DNA from: Piliocolobus tephrosceles | Lineage: Eukaryota; Chordata; Mammalia; Primates; Cercopithecidae | Length of the DNA: 64,000 bases | NCBI RefSeq assembly: GCF_002776525.5 | Contig: NC_045434.1 | Span: 192,562,545 to 192,626,544, forward strand | Direction of reading: 5' to 3' | In this document: piece by piece, positions 21,631 to 33,345 of the stretch | Layout of the letters: every line of letters begins with the position of its first letter | How positions within the stretch are numbered: the first letter of the stretch is position 1 | Position numbers and translations under genes: made by a program | The notes under the pieces: generated by a model | What the model saw: the letters and a program-made list of their open reading frames with translations, nothing else | Told to the model about the DNA's origin: nothing | Database searches by the model: none

Positions 21631-22629
21631 AGACTCCTCCAGATCCCAGGCTCTCTCCCTCTACTGTTGCTGAATGGTTGCTGCTCCAGAGCAGAACACT
21701 CTTCCTCACCATGGCTGCCTGTACTGGCCATGCTGGCTCTCCTGGGCAGCACGAGGAGCTCAGAGTCCCAGGCTGGACCCAGCCAGGCCGCTCCCCTGTG
21801 ACACTGTATGGCTCCTCTCTGGACTCCTGACATCAGTCACATTTTGAGTTTGGAGAGGGAGCATTAAGGCCAGTCAAGTGGATAAATCATATTTTTAAAA
21901 AATGGGCCACACATGGATTTACACAATAGCCTGTGACAAACGCAGATTCAGGGGATGATCTGGCAGGAAGCATCCACTTTTCCAAAGGGCACCATGGCCC
22001 TGGGAGAAATAATGAGGGCTTTTTTAGGATTGTAATTATTCCCAGGTGCTGACAGGCCAAAGATCCGATCACTGCCGTCACTCAGCACTCACGTGTGCAC
22101 CCAGCAGGCTCTATTCTTGGGTCTCCAGGTAAGCGTCCTGCTCCCAGGGGTGGCTGGCGTGTCCAGTGTACGTCCTCGTGGTTCCCGACCCCTCCTACCC
22201 ACGCACTGTCTTGGAGGGAATAGGGCGCAGGAGCCTCCTGTGAGCGCAGGGCCGGGGACGCAGCAGGTCCTTGGCCAATGGTGTGTCTTTTCTCCTGCCA
22301 CAGCTGTAGGGCAGGGGAGGCTTCAGGGTCTCCTGAATGTATCCAATGGGCTCATGAGGCTGGGGTTGCAGTGATTAGAGACTAGGGCTACAAGTCTGTT
22401 GCTCAGCAGAGAAATAAGGGCCCCCACTGTACAAGCTGGAAAGGGCCATGGTGGCTGCCCACCTGAAACCCTGATGGTCCTGATGAGGGAATGGAGGCCT
22501 ATGGGAATGCTGAAGGCTGAATGACACCAGTGCTGGGTTCTGGGAGGATTGTCAGTGCCAAGCTCCCCGCAGGAGGGGTGGACTCACCCATGTGGTGCTG
22601 CTGCAGAGGGCCAGGCACAGCCTTGGCCT
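21631..22629. other. Unassigned GC-rich sequence
   Basis: No gene, CpG island or named repeat seen. Confidence 0.3.
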
Positions 22630-22745
22630 TGGCATCTTACTTAGGGTTCACACCAGCCCTGTGAGTTAGGTGTTAGCCTGTTTCCCAGATGAGAAAAGTG
22701 AGGCTCAGAGAGGTTAAGTGACTGGTCCAGCATCCCACAGCAAAT
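22630..22745 (-). mobile_element. MIR, antisense
   Basis: 'cccagatgagaaaagtgagg' followed by 'cagagaggttaagtgactgg' is the reversed MIR core. Confidence 0.75.
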
Positions 22746-24120
22746 CCCGCCTCCACTCGAAAGTGGCCAATCTGGAAAAGACACCCAAACTTCCCGGCTT
22801 CCACACCAGGAAGTGCTCCCCAATTCCACTTGCTCTCTGTCCTGCAGGACTAGAAGGGAAGAGGCAGGGCAGGACCAGGGACCTCGGCTGGGCCCTACCC
22901 CTCAGGAAGTACACATTGCTGCCCCTCCCGCACTGATGGGGTGTGCATGCTGAAACAATTAGAAGGGGAGAAAGCGCCAGGGTCATGGCACTAGTTTAGC
23001 GTCGTGTAGAGATGCAGGCTGCCCAGAGTTGCAGGACTTTATTGGTTTCTAACATCCCTGCTCAAGGCAGCTCTTTGCTAAGACCTAGAGCAGCTCCCAG
23101 CTTCCACTTGGGTCCTCAACCTGTCGTTCCTCTACACTGAGCTTCCCTAACCCTGCCTCCAGGCTCAGCAGGGGTTCCTGGCCCCTCACCCTGGAGTTTC
23201 TCTACAGGTTCAGTTTCTCTGGCTCCTGGTCCTAGCTGATGTTGGGTTTATCTTCACTGCCCTCCATCATGGACCAAATTCCATCAGAGCAGCCTGGATC
23301 TTGCAATAGCTCCAGCATGTCCACCATCCACCCCTGTGTGCCTCCCTAATCCTCCCCTGCAGCAGCCCAGGGGAGCCTTCAAAAAAGTGGAATGAAATTC
23401 AGTCTCTCCCCTACTTAAACCCACCAGGTCTCATTAAAATTCAAAACCAACACCCCATCAGTTTCTTGGCATATTGGTCTGTGTCTTGGCATGGGAGAGG
23501 GGCTGCCCAACGGGGCTACGGCTAGAAGAGAGGGGCATAGCCATTGCAGCCATGGCTCAAAGGGAGGGATCCAGGGAGTAAGCACCCCTGCCTCTCTCTC
23601 CTCCCACCCCCGGTCTCCTCTGGTGCCTCCAGAACCCAACAGAAGCCAGGACACAGGAGGGCACTGGAGCCCTGTTGATGCTGTCCGTGCAGGTCAGTCT
23701 CCTTGTACAGAGCAGGGGAAGGGGTGGAGGTGGGTCTGGAGGGCACACAGAGGATAATATATTTTCCCCTCCCCAGCCTGTGGTGGGGACTGTTAGCTCC
23801 ATAATCAAGATGTGGGACCTGATCAGGGAAGCTGGCTGCTCAGTGATGGAGCTGACTTCAAAGCCTTCAGGCTTCCTCATCCCAGTTGAGCCCCTCCCAG
23901 CAGAACCACAGATGGTTCCCACTTATGGGCAGTGGGCAAGGCATTCAATAATAATGCTGGTTTAAGATGCCATCACCATCAATAATGGTGAACAGCTACT
24001 TACTTTCAAGGAAAGAAGAACTTTCCAGCAGCTGAAGCTCTCAGTTTTGTGATGAGCCCAAGTGCCTGACCTGGAAGTACAGTCTCATCTTCCCATGCTC
24101 CTGGCTGCCAACTGCAGAGA
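22746..24120. other. Unassigned GC-rich sequence with an L2 remnant
   Basis: About 23240-23460 looks like an L2 fragment ('agtctctcccctacttaaac'). Otherwise no gene. The 121-codon frame 23557-23922 has no domain. Confidence 0.35.
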
Positions 24121-24125
24121 GCATC

Positions 24126-24510
24126 TGATATGGTTTGGATTTGTGTCCCCATGCAAATCTCATTTTAATTGTAATTCCCAGTGTTGGAGAGGGGGCCTGG
24201 TGGGAGGTGACTGGACCATGGGGGCGAACTTCCCCCTTGCTGTTCTCATGATAATGAGTGAGTTCTCATGAGATCTGTTGGTTTAAACGTGTGTGGCACT
24301 TTCCCCTTCGCTCTTTCTCTCTCCTGCACCACCATGGTAAGACGTGTTTGCTTCCCCTTTGCGTTCTGTCATGATCATAAGTTTCCTGAGGCCTCCCCGG
24401 CCATGCCTCCTGTGCAGCCTGTGGAACTGTGAGTCAATTAAACCTCTTTTCTTTATAAATTTCCCAGTCTCAAGTAGTTCTTTTTAGCAATGTGAGAGCG
24501 GACTAATACA
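24126..24510 (+). mobile_element. MST-class solo MaLR LTR
   Basis: TGATATGGTTTGGATTTGTG to GACTAATACA, 385 bp, with a perfect 5-bp target duplication gcatc (24121-24125 and 24511-24515). It includes 'gagtcaattaaacctctttt', the LTR poly(A) region. Confidence 0.93.
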
Positions 24511-24515
24511 GCATC

Positions 24516-26291
24516 CTGGGAGGGAGGGGGAGTCCTGATGGGCAGGTGGAGGCTGCTGAAGCTTCCAGGAGAGAAGTGGAGAAGACTATAGGCATGGGGG
24601 GTCCTCTGAGAGCCACAGCAGTGCCTGCCTTGCAGAAGTTTATGTGGCATTGGAACCTCAGCCCCACACTCCAGGGAGCTGCCGGGGCACCAGCCTCCTT
24701 CCTCAGCCAGCTCCTGCTGCAGCTGCTCCCTGTGCCAATAGAGCTGGAGGGGGCACTGCTGGTGCTAATATTGCTCAAGAACAATTGCATATAGTTCTCA
24801 TTCATGAGTCTCCCTAAAGGCCTGAAATCATGGGAGGCTCTCTGATGGAGGACCCAGCTCAGGCTGGACACACTGAGCTGACTGAGGCCTGGACACAGAG
24901 GTTCTGCCCATCACATTGCTGTGTGCCCTTCGGAGAGCCACTGGGTCTCTCTGGGAGACCCCTGGCAATCCCTCACTGGAGTCCCACTTGGGGCCAGGTC
25001 AAGCAGCATGGCCCCTGCCCTCAGGGACTAAAGCGGAGATGTCACGATACTGCTTGGGGGGTGTGGGGTTGGGAGGGTTAATTTGACTCTAGACTTACTG
25101 ATTCACCTCATTGCAAAAGTTGCCCCATAGCCACCCCTAGGTTGCACTCAGGCCGGGGGTGCGGGCTCTGGGCACAGTGTTCACCCTTAGGTCAGCTCTA
25201 CAGCCCAGACCTGGGCAAGAAGGGAAAAATAGCCTCTTGTAGGTGGTCCAGGGTCACCTGGGGGGAGAATTCTGGGGTCCCAGGGTGAGGTCTAAAGAGG
25301 GCTGCAGTCCTGCTGGGCCCTCCGTTTGGCTCTGCAGAATCCTCACGCCAGGGAATGGGATGCAGTGGGAAAGAGCCTAGCTGGGGCCCTCCAAAGCAAA
25401 GGGGCCTCTGGTGACCTGGTTTAAAGGCAGTTCTGCCCTAAATGTTTGTCATCTCCCTTTCCCAACCCTTACCATAGCTCCAAGACCCAAACAAGCCCAT
25501 CCAGTGGGTGCCCTCTCACCAGAACTGCCCACCCTCTAGACCCCTCCTTCAGCTTGTTTCCCCAACTCAACCCCTCCCCGCCTCCTCCACCCCCTGCCTG
25601 CTGGCTCTGCCCACTGGTCTGCTGGGTTCTGCTGCAAGGGGAGTGCGGCTGATAGAACTTGATGGAATCTAAAAATGAGTTTTCACCGCGTGTCAACCCT
25701 TCATCCTGCACCGTGCAACTCTGAGCATTTTATAGCGGGGGAGAACGGAAACAAAAAAAAGAAAGAAAGAAAAACACTTGTGTTTCTTGAGATAAATAGG
25801 GAGTGTTGGCAAGGCTGAAGTGTTAAAAACATTTCTTGTCTGCTGTTGACACCATGAATGCTGCCTGATAAGCTTTCCCTTATCTTCCTTGAAGCGTCTC
25901 TGTGCAGAAAGAGGGCTCCATTGCCCACCTCCTCCCACTTCCTGTTTTCAGGTTGCAGGACAGGTCAGCTTCTTCCATCCACACAGACAAACCCTGTAAC
26001 ACCTTTCTGGCTCTGCCAGGGGCACTTCACTGGAACCAGAGTTGATTGGTTTTGCAGGTCTTTCTCTCTTGTGGGGAAGGCACACACACATTGGTGAATA
26101 AGTGATAGTTCTCACAATGCCCCAGCAGCACCCAATGCTGTCCTCAGCCACCAGCTCTACTGACTTCTCAGAAACATCCTCTTCCTCACCCCAGTATCTT
26201 TCTACATCACCAAGTAGAAGATCACCAGCCTTAAGCAAGCTTACCAGGCAAACGGCCTCGGTAAACACAGGGGCCTGAGATGGTGGTTAGT
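24516..26291. other. Unassigned sequence
   Basis: GC-rich to 25640, then a moderately AT-rich stretch 25660-25900 with paired GATA motifs (see findings). No gene or clear repeat. Confidence 0.3.
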
Positions 26292-26296
26292 CCTGT

Positions 26297-26652
26297 TGTA
26301 TTAGTCCATTCTCACGCTGCTAATAAATACATAACAAAGACTGGGTAATTTATAAAAGAAAGAGATTTAATCGACTCACAGTTCCACATGGCTGGGGATG
26401 CTTCACAATCATGGCGGAAGATGAAGGAAGAGCAAAGGGACTTCTTACATGACGGCAGGCAAGAGAGCTTGTGCAGAGGAACTCCCATTTATAAAACCAT
26501 CAGATCTCACGAGACTTATTCACTACCACGAGAAGAGTATGGGGGAAACTGTCCCCATGAATCAATTATCTCCATCCGTCCCTGCCCTTGACATGTGGGG
26601 ATTATTACAATTCCAGGTGAGATTTGGGTGGGGACATGGCCAAACCATATCA
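26297..26652 (-). mobile_element. MST/THE1-class solo MaLR LTR
   Basis: TGTATTAGTCCATTCTCACG to CAAACCATATCA, the LTR in reverse. Flanking cctgt and cctgg agree at 4 of 5 bases as target duplications. Confidence 0.9.
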
Positions 26653-26764
26653 CCTGGAGTGTAGGGAACTTGACCCGCACTGCAGAATCTGAGCCACCTG
26701 GTTCCTGCCCTGAAATTCACAGGAGCAGAACTTGGGTTCATGGTGGGTGCCCTCATTGAAGGGA

Positions 26765-26985
26765 AGTGATGTAGGGTGGTTAAGGGTGCAGGCTCTTGGT
26801 TTAAATTCTGGCTCAGCCATTTCCGTGCTACGCCACCTTGGGCAGGTCGCTTCACCCCCCTGAGTCTCAGTTTTCTTGTCATGAGACATGGATAAGAATT
26901 TGAAGATTAGGTGAAAAAATCCCTGGAATATGACTAACACAGCACCTGAGACATAGTAGGCATTTGATATGTGTCTGCGCTCATC
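26765..26985 (+). mobile_element. MIR
   Basis: 'gtgcaggctcttggtttaaa', 'accttgggcaggtcgcttca' and 'cacctgagacatagtaggca' give nearly full-length MIR. Confidence 0.82.
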
Positions 26986-26989
26986 AATT

Positions 26990-28140
26990 AGTATTCATAG
27001 TGATGCAACTGGGTGACACAGAGGCTCTCTAGGGCTTGATCCTGAACCTCCAGGGAGCATAGGTCACCCCACTCCCACCTCCATGCCCTTCAGCAGGCTC
27101 AGGGATGGACACCTTGATGGCCACTTCTTGCAGGCAGAAGCTGCATGCAGGATGAATACGGATGAGCTGGGGCCCAGCTCACAGGAGGCCAGGCTGACCC
27201 AGTGCATTTCAGGAATGGCCTGTGTGATTGTCCCTAAAGAATCAGAAGGAGCATGGGCTGAGCGTGGTGTGAGGTGGGGCCACATCTCCTGCCAGGGGAG
27301 GGCTGGGGTGACCTTTGCTGCTCTCTCATCCTTCCGGGAGCTTAGAGGGAGAAAAAGGAGACTGGATGGAACTGGAATATTCTGTTCTTACCCACATGGG
27401 TTCCATGAGTGACACATCCTCAAAGTTCACCTTACAATTTGCAGATGAGGACACTGGGGGTTAGAGTGGTCAGTTCGATCCCCAGTGACCCCCCAGTGAG
27501 TGAGTTAGCTACAGCGTTGTGGATCCTGAACAACTCCCAGGCTAGGACTCCTCCACTACCATCCCTCTGCAGGAGGTGACCCAAAGCCCCTTCCCCTGGG
27601 CAGGGATCCTCCAGTGTGCCCACTGGCCATCTTATTGAAGCCCCATCATTTTTCTTGTCTTCAAAGCCTTTCCACCAAATATGCGTATGTCCCCTCCACC
27701 TGCCCCAGGGCTCAAAGTCCCTGAGAGTCCTTCTTTGGAGGTAGCTTTGTAGGAATGTTGAAGTATCTTCTACTTTAAAAATGGGAGTGGAGACTGGGAA
27801 ATATGCCAGCATCGGTTTCTTCAACTGCTCCCACTTGGCTCGGCCACCATAATCTTTTTCTCTACTTGCCTTGGACCCTCCCCCAACCAAATTACAGGGA
27901 TATCAGTACCAAAGGTGATCCGCACTGAGATTATTGACAAGTGGCCTCCCTACTGTGCAGACGTTGAGCTTAGAATGAATCAGAGTGTATATGATGAAGA
28001 GAAAGAAGGAGGATTTGCAAGTAACTGTGTGTGGGTTTATATTTACATAATTCCTTTGAGTTTTAGATTTTCCTCTTCTTTATGGGTTTGTGGGTGAATT
28101 TTATGTCTTAGCTGATCTTGCAAGATCAGTAAAAAGAAGA
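26990..28140. other. Unassigned sequence
   Basis: No gene recognised. The 109-codon (27083-27412) and 152-codon (27432-27890, minus) frames have no identifiable domain and look like chance. Confidence 0.3.
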
Positions 28141-28144
28141 AATA

Positions 28145-28305
28145 ATGCATAGCACAGGTTTCAGCTCAGACAAACCCAGGTTTGCATCCCAGCTCTCCTA
28201 TGAACCCCCTACATGGCACTGTGCCTCAGTATCCCGATCCCCAGAAGAGGCTAATCAGCATGCACTCCACAGGGCTGTTGAGAGGATTTGATGGGATATG
28301 CATTA
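28145..28305 (+). mobile_element. MIR, diverged
   Basis: 'aggtttgcatcccagctctc', 'tgtgcctcagtatcccgatc' and 'gggctgttgagaggatttga' follow the MIR order. Confidence 0.6.
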
Positions 28306-28745
28306 GTTATCTGTTGTAGTATAACAAATTGCCCCCTAAATTTTGTGGCTTAAAACAATACATATTTATTATCTCACAGTTTCTGTGGGGCAGAAATCTG
28401 GGCACAACTTAGCTGAATCCTGTGCTTCAGTGGCTCTCACAGGTTGCAATCCAAATATCAGCTTAGGCTGGGATGGCACCTGAAGGCTCGACTGGGGAAG
28501 GATCTGTTTCCACTTGTTGGCAGGACTCAGTTCCTAGAGGGCTGATAGGCTGCAGGCCTCAGTTCCTGGCTGGCGCTTGGCTGGAGGCTGCTTCAGTTCC
28601 CTGCCACAGGCGTGTCTCCCACATAACAACTTGCTTCACCAAAGCCCAGAACACAAGAAGGCAATATAAATAATCAGCTGGCAAGGCAGAAGCCACAGTC
28701 TTTTGTAACCAAATCATGGAAGTGACATCCTGTCACCTTGTTGAA
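28306..28745 (-). mobile_element. Ancient LTR or DNA-type repeat, family unnamed
   Basis: Begins 'cattagttatctgttgtagt', then 'tttattatctcacagtttct', 'ctcgactggggaaggatctg' and 'aagccacagtcttttgtaac'. I recognise it as a common old primate repeat but am unsure of its name. Confidence 0.6.
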
Positions 28746-29589
28746 GAAATAAGTTGCAGGTCCTGCTTACTGTGTCATCCCAGGAGGCTGGGATCTTTCG
28801 GGCCATCCCAGGCTTCCTCCCATCGGATAATTCATTACAGTGCTTAACACAGAAATTACCTGGCCTCCCACTACATCCCATTCAGCTTCTCCCCACCCTG
28901 CCCTTCATCACTGCTCATTCTTACACTCAGTCATTTACTCAGCAGCAGTTTGTTGACACCTGCTCTGGGTCAGAAAGTGGGTTGGACACTGGGAACAAGA
29001 AGACTCAGGCCCAAGCAGCCCCAGTCTATGGGGAGGTAGGAAGTCACAGTAATATCATCCCCCAGGCCATTCAACCCTCCTCTGCCCACTGTGAATTCCA
29101 CTCAGCCCTCTTGGCAGAATGCAAATGCACATGACACCCTGGTTCCCAGAGAACTAGATCATTCTGAGGCCCCCCTCCTCTCTCTCCCTACCTCTGCTCA
29201 AACTTTCTTTAAGAACCATAAAATAAAACTTGTTTATGCCAGGGCTTTGGTGCTGGGAACAGGCAGATGGCACCAAATTAGCAGCCTGGCAGACACAGAA
29301 GGTTCTGAACACAATCAGCTGGAATGGACCAGATCTTCCCCCATCTCTGAGCCCAGTGTGGAGGCAGCCCTGGGAGCCCTTGCCCGCTCCCCTCCTGACC
29401 AGGCATCCTGTCAGTCAGAGGCTCAGAGAGAGGAATGCAGGGGCCTCAGGAGGACGCCCAGGGTGACGGGGCATCGTCCATCACCACCGCAGAGGGGCAG
29501 AGACAGGCATGCTGTCCAGGGGCTCACACTCCCCTTCACAGTGCAGGGCCACTGCTGGGCAGGGGCTGCCCAGCCAGGGATGACTTGGC
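28746..29589. other. Unassigned sequence
   Basis: Two overlapping open frames of 126 and 184 codons (28754-29134, 29091-29645) have no domain, no repeat-derived protein and run into an old LTR, so I regard them as chance. Confidence 0.3.
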
Positions 29590-29935
29590 CCAGCCCCACT
29601 GCATCTAGGTGGGGTGACCATGTAGCTCTGGCCAGTGGAATGTGAGTGGGAATGATGTGGACCTCTCTGGCTGTGGAGTGATTCATCATCTGGGCACCTG
29701 CTCCTCACTCACTTCCCTTTCCTTGATTCCCCGGAGGCCGTGCATGTCAATGACATCATCCCAGATCAAGGAATCTGGGTCCCTGCATCACCACTCAGAA
29801 GAGGCAGCCCCTGGCATGCCCCAGGCCAGCAGCAGCCACTTGGGCTTTGCCTGGGAGAGAAATAAACTCTTCTTGGGTGAAGCCACGGCATGTAGGGGCT
29901 GTTTGTTATGCACTTCACCATCCTGACTGATACAG
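29590..29935 (+). mobile_element. MLT1-like LTR, diverged
   Basis: 'gctctggccagtggaatgtg', then 'gagagaaataaactcttctt' and 'ggggctgtttgttatgca' match the start and 3' part of old MLT1 LTRs. Confidence 0.5.
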
Positions 29936-29954
29936 CCCAGCCCCACTCCTCATC

Positions 29955-30250
29955 CCTCCATCCAGCAGGTATTGATCGGGCTCCGCTCCTCTATGTGCCA
30001 GACTCTGTGCTAAGGATGGGGACACACTGTGACTGACACCCACAAGGTCCTTGCCATCACGAGGCTCTTAACTGCAGAAGCAGCCAAGCAAAATGAGCAA
30101 ATGAACAAACAAATAATTCCATGCTGTGAAAAGGACCAGGAAGGAAAAGAGATGATGATGAGAAATCAATGCCAGATTTGGGGAGGCTGTGGTTGGCGGG
30201 AGGGAAACTTGAGAGGGAGACTGGGAAGTGCCCAGGGAAGGAAGGAGCTA
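29955..30250 (+). mobile_element. Ancient interspersed repeat, family unassigned
   Basis: 'ctatgtgccagactctgtgc' and 'caaatgaacaaacaaataat' belong to a widespread old repeat that starts with a 'tatttattgagcacctac'-like segment. Related copies occur at 46881, 47781 and 63505. Confidence 0.4.
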
Positions 30251-30309
30251 TAGGGCAGAGGAGGTTCCTACAGAGAGGACAGAGGGACAGGCCCCACCAG
30301 GCCTGGCCA

Positions 30310-30455
30310 CTCCCAGCTTTACGCAAATTACTTCCCTCCATCCTTATGATAATTGGGACAAGGGGTTGTTATTGTCCCCATTTTACAGAGGAGGGAGCTG
30401 TGACCCCAGAGAGGTGGGGTGATGGGGCCAAGTCACAGAGCCAGGAAGTGTGACT
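30310..30455 (-). mobile_element. MIR, antisense
   Basis: 'gtccccattttacagaggag' and 'gggccaagtcacagagccag' are the reversed MIR core. It ends just before the left inverted-repeat arm. Confidence 0.7.
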
Positions 30456-30467
30456 GTCTTAGGTTTA

Positions 30468-30661
30468 GAAAGAAGGGAAGGAAGGAAAGAAGAGTTAGGG
30501 AGAGAGAACGGGGAGAAGGAAAGAAAGAGAGGGCCCTTCCTTCCTAGGCACAGCACGAGGGAAGGAGACAGAGAAGAAAATTGCAAATTCGGAGGTTGGG
30601 AGAGGTGAGGGAAGCAGAAACACTCGAACGATAAAAATGGTCACACTGTGACCTATGACAT
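30468..30661 (+). repeat. Left arm of a long inverted repeat
   Basis: 194 bp whose reverse complement recurs at 31401-31590. The arm has a purine-rich GGAA/GAAA portion followed by a non-repetitive portion ('ggtcacactgtgacctatga'), so the match is not just low complexity. The arms differ by about 7 substitutions and one 4-bp indel (about 96% identical). Homology stops sharply at both edges. Confidence 0.95.
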
Positions 30662-31400
30662 CTCCCATGTGGAGATGTGTCTGTGAGTGTCAAAGTCCCC
30701 GTGGCAATCGCTGGGTCCCTCTGGGGAGAGGTACGCCCGGTTGTCCCTGCAGCCCTCCTGCAGGCCTCTGACAGCTCTGTCTCCCCCACCAGCTGGACCG
30801 GGGCTCCTCACACTTTAAAGTGGCCACCCACCACCTCAGGTGCATGTTAAGTGCAGAGTCAGGCTCCTTTGACCTCCAGGGCGGGGCACAAGAGCCTACA
30901 TCTCCCCACTGGTGTGGATGCTGCTGTCACCTTCTGGGGCAGCAAGGACCTAGAATGGAGGGCAGCTTGGATTGAGCCCAGCTGGCCTGACGTCCTAGCC
31001 TGGCTCTCACCCTTCCAGTCCAGAGGATGGGCAGTCTAGATGACTTCCAGGAAGAGGATGGGGCTCCACCCTAAAGATGGCCCGAGGCCAGGGAGGAGCA
31101 AGAAAGGAAGGGAGAGACTCCCACTGTCCAGGTCCTTTGGGTGTTGAGTGACTCGTCCGAGGTCACACTCTGGATGGAGCAGCCACCCAAACCCAGCCTC
31201 AGGTCAGGACCTCTGCTCTTTTGCCCAGGCAGAGGTACTGGAAACAATTTCTCTCTGACCCGTGGAATCGGGCTGGATGTGGCTCAGCATGAGACAGGTC
31301 CTGGGAGAAATGTTTCATTCCAGAAAGCTTCTGAAAGCAAACTCTGAGTAGCTCTCAGATCTGCCTGCAGTACTAAGTGATTTGTTCCTGCTTAAGTGAA
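30662..31400. other. Spacer between inverted-repeat arms
   Basis: 739 bp of GC-rich sequence with no gene or clear repeat. A MER5-like stretch may lie near 30800-30900, but the match is weak. Confidence 0.35.
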
Positions 31401-31590
31401 ATGTCATAGGTCACAGTGTGACCATTTTTAATGTTCGAGTGTTTCTGCTTCCCTCACCTCTCACAACCTCCGAATTTGCAATTTGCTTCTCTGTCTCCTT
31501 CCCTCATGCCGTGCCTAGGAAGGAAGGGCCCTCTCTTTCCTTCTCCCTGTTCTCTCTCCCTAACTCTTCTTTCCTTCCTTCCCTTCTTTC
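31401..31590 (-). repeat. Right arm of a long inverted repeat
   Basis: 190 bp, reverse complement of 30468-30661. It lacks 4 bp (aaga) present in the left arm. Translations of the opposite strands give the same short peptide core, CLGRKGPLF, from both arms, confirming the relation. Confidence 0.95.
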
Positions 31591-32300
31591 TTCCATCCAT
31601 CCAGTATTTTAGATTCTGCTTTGTGCCCTGCAGTGTTCTAGACCCCAGGAAGCCACAGTCCCGGAGATGCACACGGCTCTGCACTGCCCTCCTGAAACCT
31701 TCAGTCATCCGGGAAGACAGAGGTGATTAAGATGGGACCCTGGCCTGCCCTATGGAGACTGGCTCTCTCACAGGACCCTGGGAGTGGACAGTGGCACATA
31801 AATCATCAGTGACAATCAAGAGTCCCTCCCCCCGCCCTAGCCAGGATGCAGCAAAAGCACAAAGTGTGTGGGCAGGAGAGGGAAAGGGCACTAACTCTGC
31901 GTATCAGGGAGGGCTTCCTGGAGGAGACACTTGAACTGACTGTTAAAGAATGAATCTATGACCAGTAGAACGACAATGCCAGGGCAGAATATGTCGAGAG
32001 GATTCTCTTCCAAGGTTGTTTACTGAGTGGATGGATGGATAAATGGGAGAATTAATGAATGAATGAGTTTAATTCAGATTCACCTTTTGTCAACAGAGCT
32101 GAGCCTAATGTCCAAGCTCTGACACTTGCTCAGGTGGCCCTCTGCCCCTTCTGGGAGAGAAAGACCCTTCTCCAGCTGCCAGAGTCCTCACTAGGGCTTC
32201 AGGGTCTTCCTTAACCCCAGGAGTCTCCTGCTCAGGACCCTGGAAGCTCAAGGTTCTCCCAGCCCTGGGTTTCTTTGTCTGTAGTTTGCTCACAGCTTTC
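31591..32300 (+). mobile_element. Ancient interspersed repeat, family unassigned, plus unassigned DNA
   Basis: Begins abruptly at the arm edge with 'ccatccatccagtatttt'. 'cacataaatcatcagtgaca' and 'gagggcttcctggaggagac' fit the old repeat family seen at 29955. Beyond about 31970 nothing is recognised except a short (GGAT)n/(GAAT)n tract at 32028-32068. Confidence 0.4.
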
Positions 32301-32309
32301 AAGAAGCAG

Positions 32310-32450
32310 CAGAGCCATGGAGAAGAGCACAGACCTGGGCATAAAACTCGCCCATGCTCCCTTGATAGCTGCCTGGCCTTGAGCAAGCCACTGCACCTCT
32401 TTGAACTTCAGTGCTCTCATCTGGAGAGTAGGTTGATTATAATGGTGCCT
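32310..32450 (+). mobile_element. MIR
   Basis: 'aagagcacagacctgggcat', 'ttgagcaagccactgcacct' and 'cagtgctctcatctggagag'. Confidence 0.75.
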
Positions 32451-32504
32451 ACCCCAGTAGCCTACCCATCTTTGCATATGACTTCCCCTATGAAGAGGTG
32501 GCGT

Positions 32505-32850
32505 TTCTTTACTACTCCCTCAGTATGCACGGTCCTGTGACTTGCTTTGAACAATAGAATATGTTGCATGTGAAGGTGTTGATTTGAAGCCTGCACCTCA
32601 AGGGACTCCCCCATTTGGAAATCTGACATCTCTGTTTAAACAAGCTGAGGTCAGCTTGCTGGATAATCAAAGCCTACACAAGGCCCTCAGACAGGTGAGA
32701 AAGCCAGCCAACCTCAGCAAAGCCAACACACAGATGAGCTAACAGCTGACTTCAGAAGATGGAGAGAGCTTGGCCAGTGCAGCAAAATCGTCCAGCCCAC
32801 CAGAAGAGCTGGGAACTAAATCAGTGCCCATTGATTGAAGCTACTCGCTC
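32505..32850 (+). mobile_element. Possible MLT1-like LTR
   Basis: 'tgctttgaacaatagaatat', 'gatgagctaacagctgactt' and 'cccaccagaagagctgggaa' loosely follow old MLT1 LTRs. Strongly diverged. Confidence 0.4.
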
Positions 32851-32959
32851 TCATGTTTGCAGCACGCCATCACTGCGGCAATGTATAACTGGAATGTACT
32901 CCAAAGGGTTATTGTGAAGACGAAGTAAATCAGTAGATAGAGGGGCTTAGAGCCCTCTA

Positions 32960-33345
32960 TTCTTTGTGGCTGCCAAGAGCCCTCCAGCCGCTGGGCCTTT
33001 TCACATGCTATTGCCTGGTCTGAACACTCTCCCTGAGCTCCAAGCTCACCTGATAACTCTGCTTCATTCTTCAGATGGTAGCGGGGGTCACATCCTCAGG
33101 GACGCCCTCCCGGCCTGCCTTGAAGTCCCCTCGTCACGTGCTCTCACGCATCCTGAGCCTCTCGTTTGGAGCACCTATCATTTTATGCTGCTTTATGTGA
33201 TTCTAGATTGGATGAGTCTCTGTCTCCTCTAGACTGAGCTCCAGGAGGGACCGTGGTGGTTTTGCTTACTGTGGATTCCCCTAACACAGTGGCTGTCCCA
33301 TAGTAGGTGGTCCACACATGTGTTATGTAAAGAATGGTGACACTG
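32960..33345 (+). mobile_element. L2 3' end
   Basis: 'ttttcacatgctattgcctg', 'agactgagctccaggaggga' and 'gtggctgtcccatagtaggt' follow the L2 3' consensus to its end. Confidence 0.7.

Noticed and set aside
21210..21830. 206-codon open frame
   Set aside because: It overlaps an L2 3' end, has no recognisable domain and competes with antisense frames of similar length.
28754..29645. Overlapping 126- and 184-codon frames
   Set aside because: No domain or splice context. GC-rich composition makes stop-free runs likely, and the second frame enters an MLT1-like LTR.
30480..30540. Inverted repeat as mere GGAA/TTCC low complexity
   Set aside because: The match continues for more than 120 bp of non-repetitive sequence beyond the purine tract, so low complexity alone cannot explain it.
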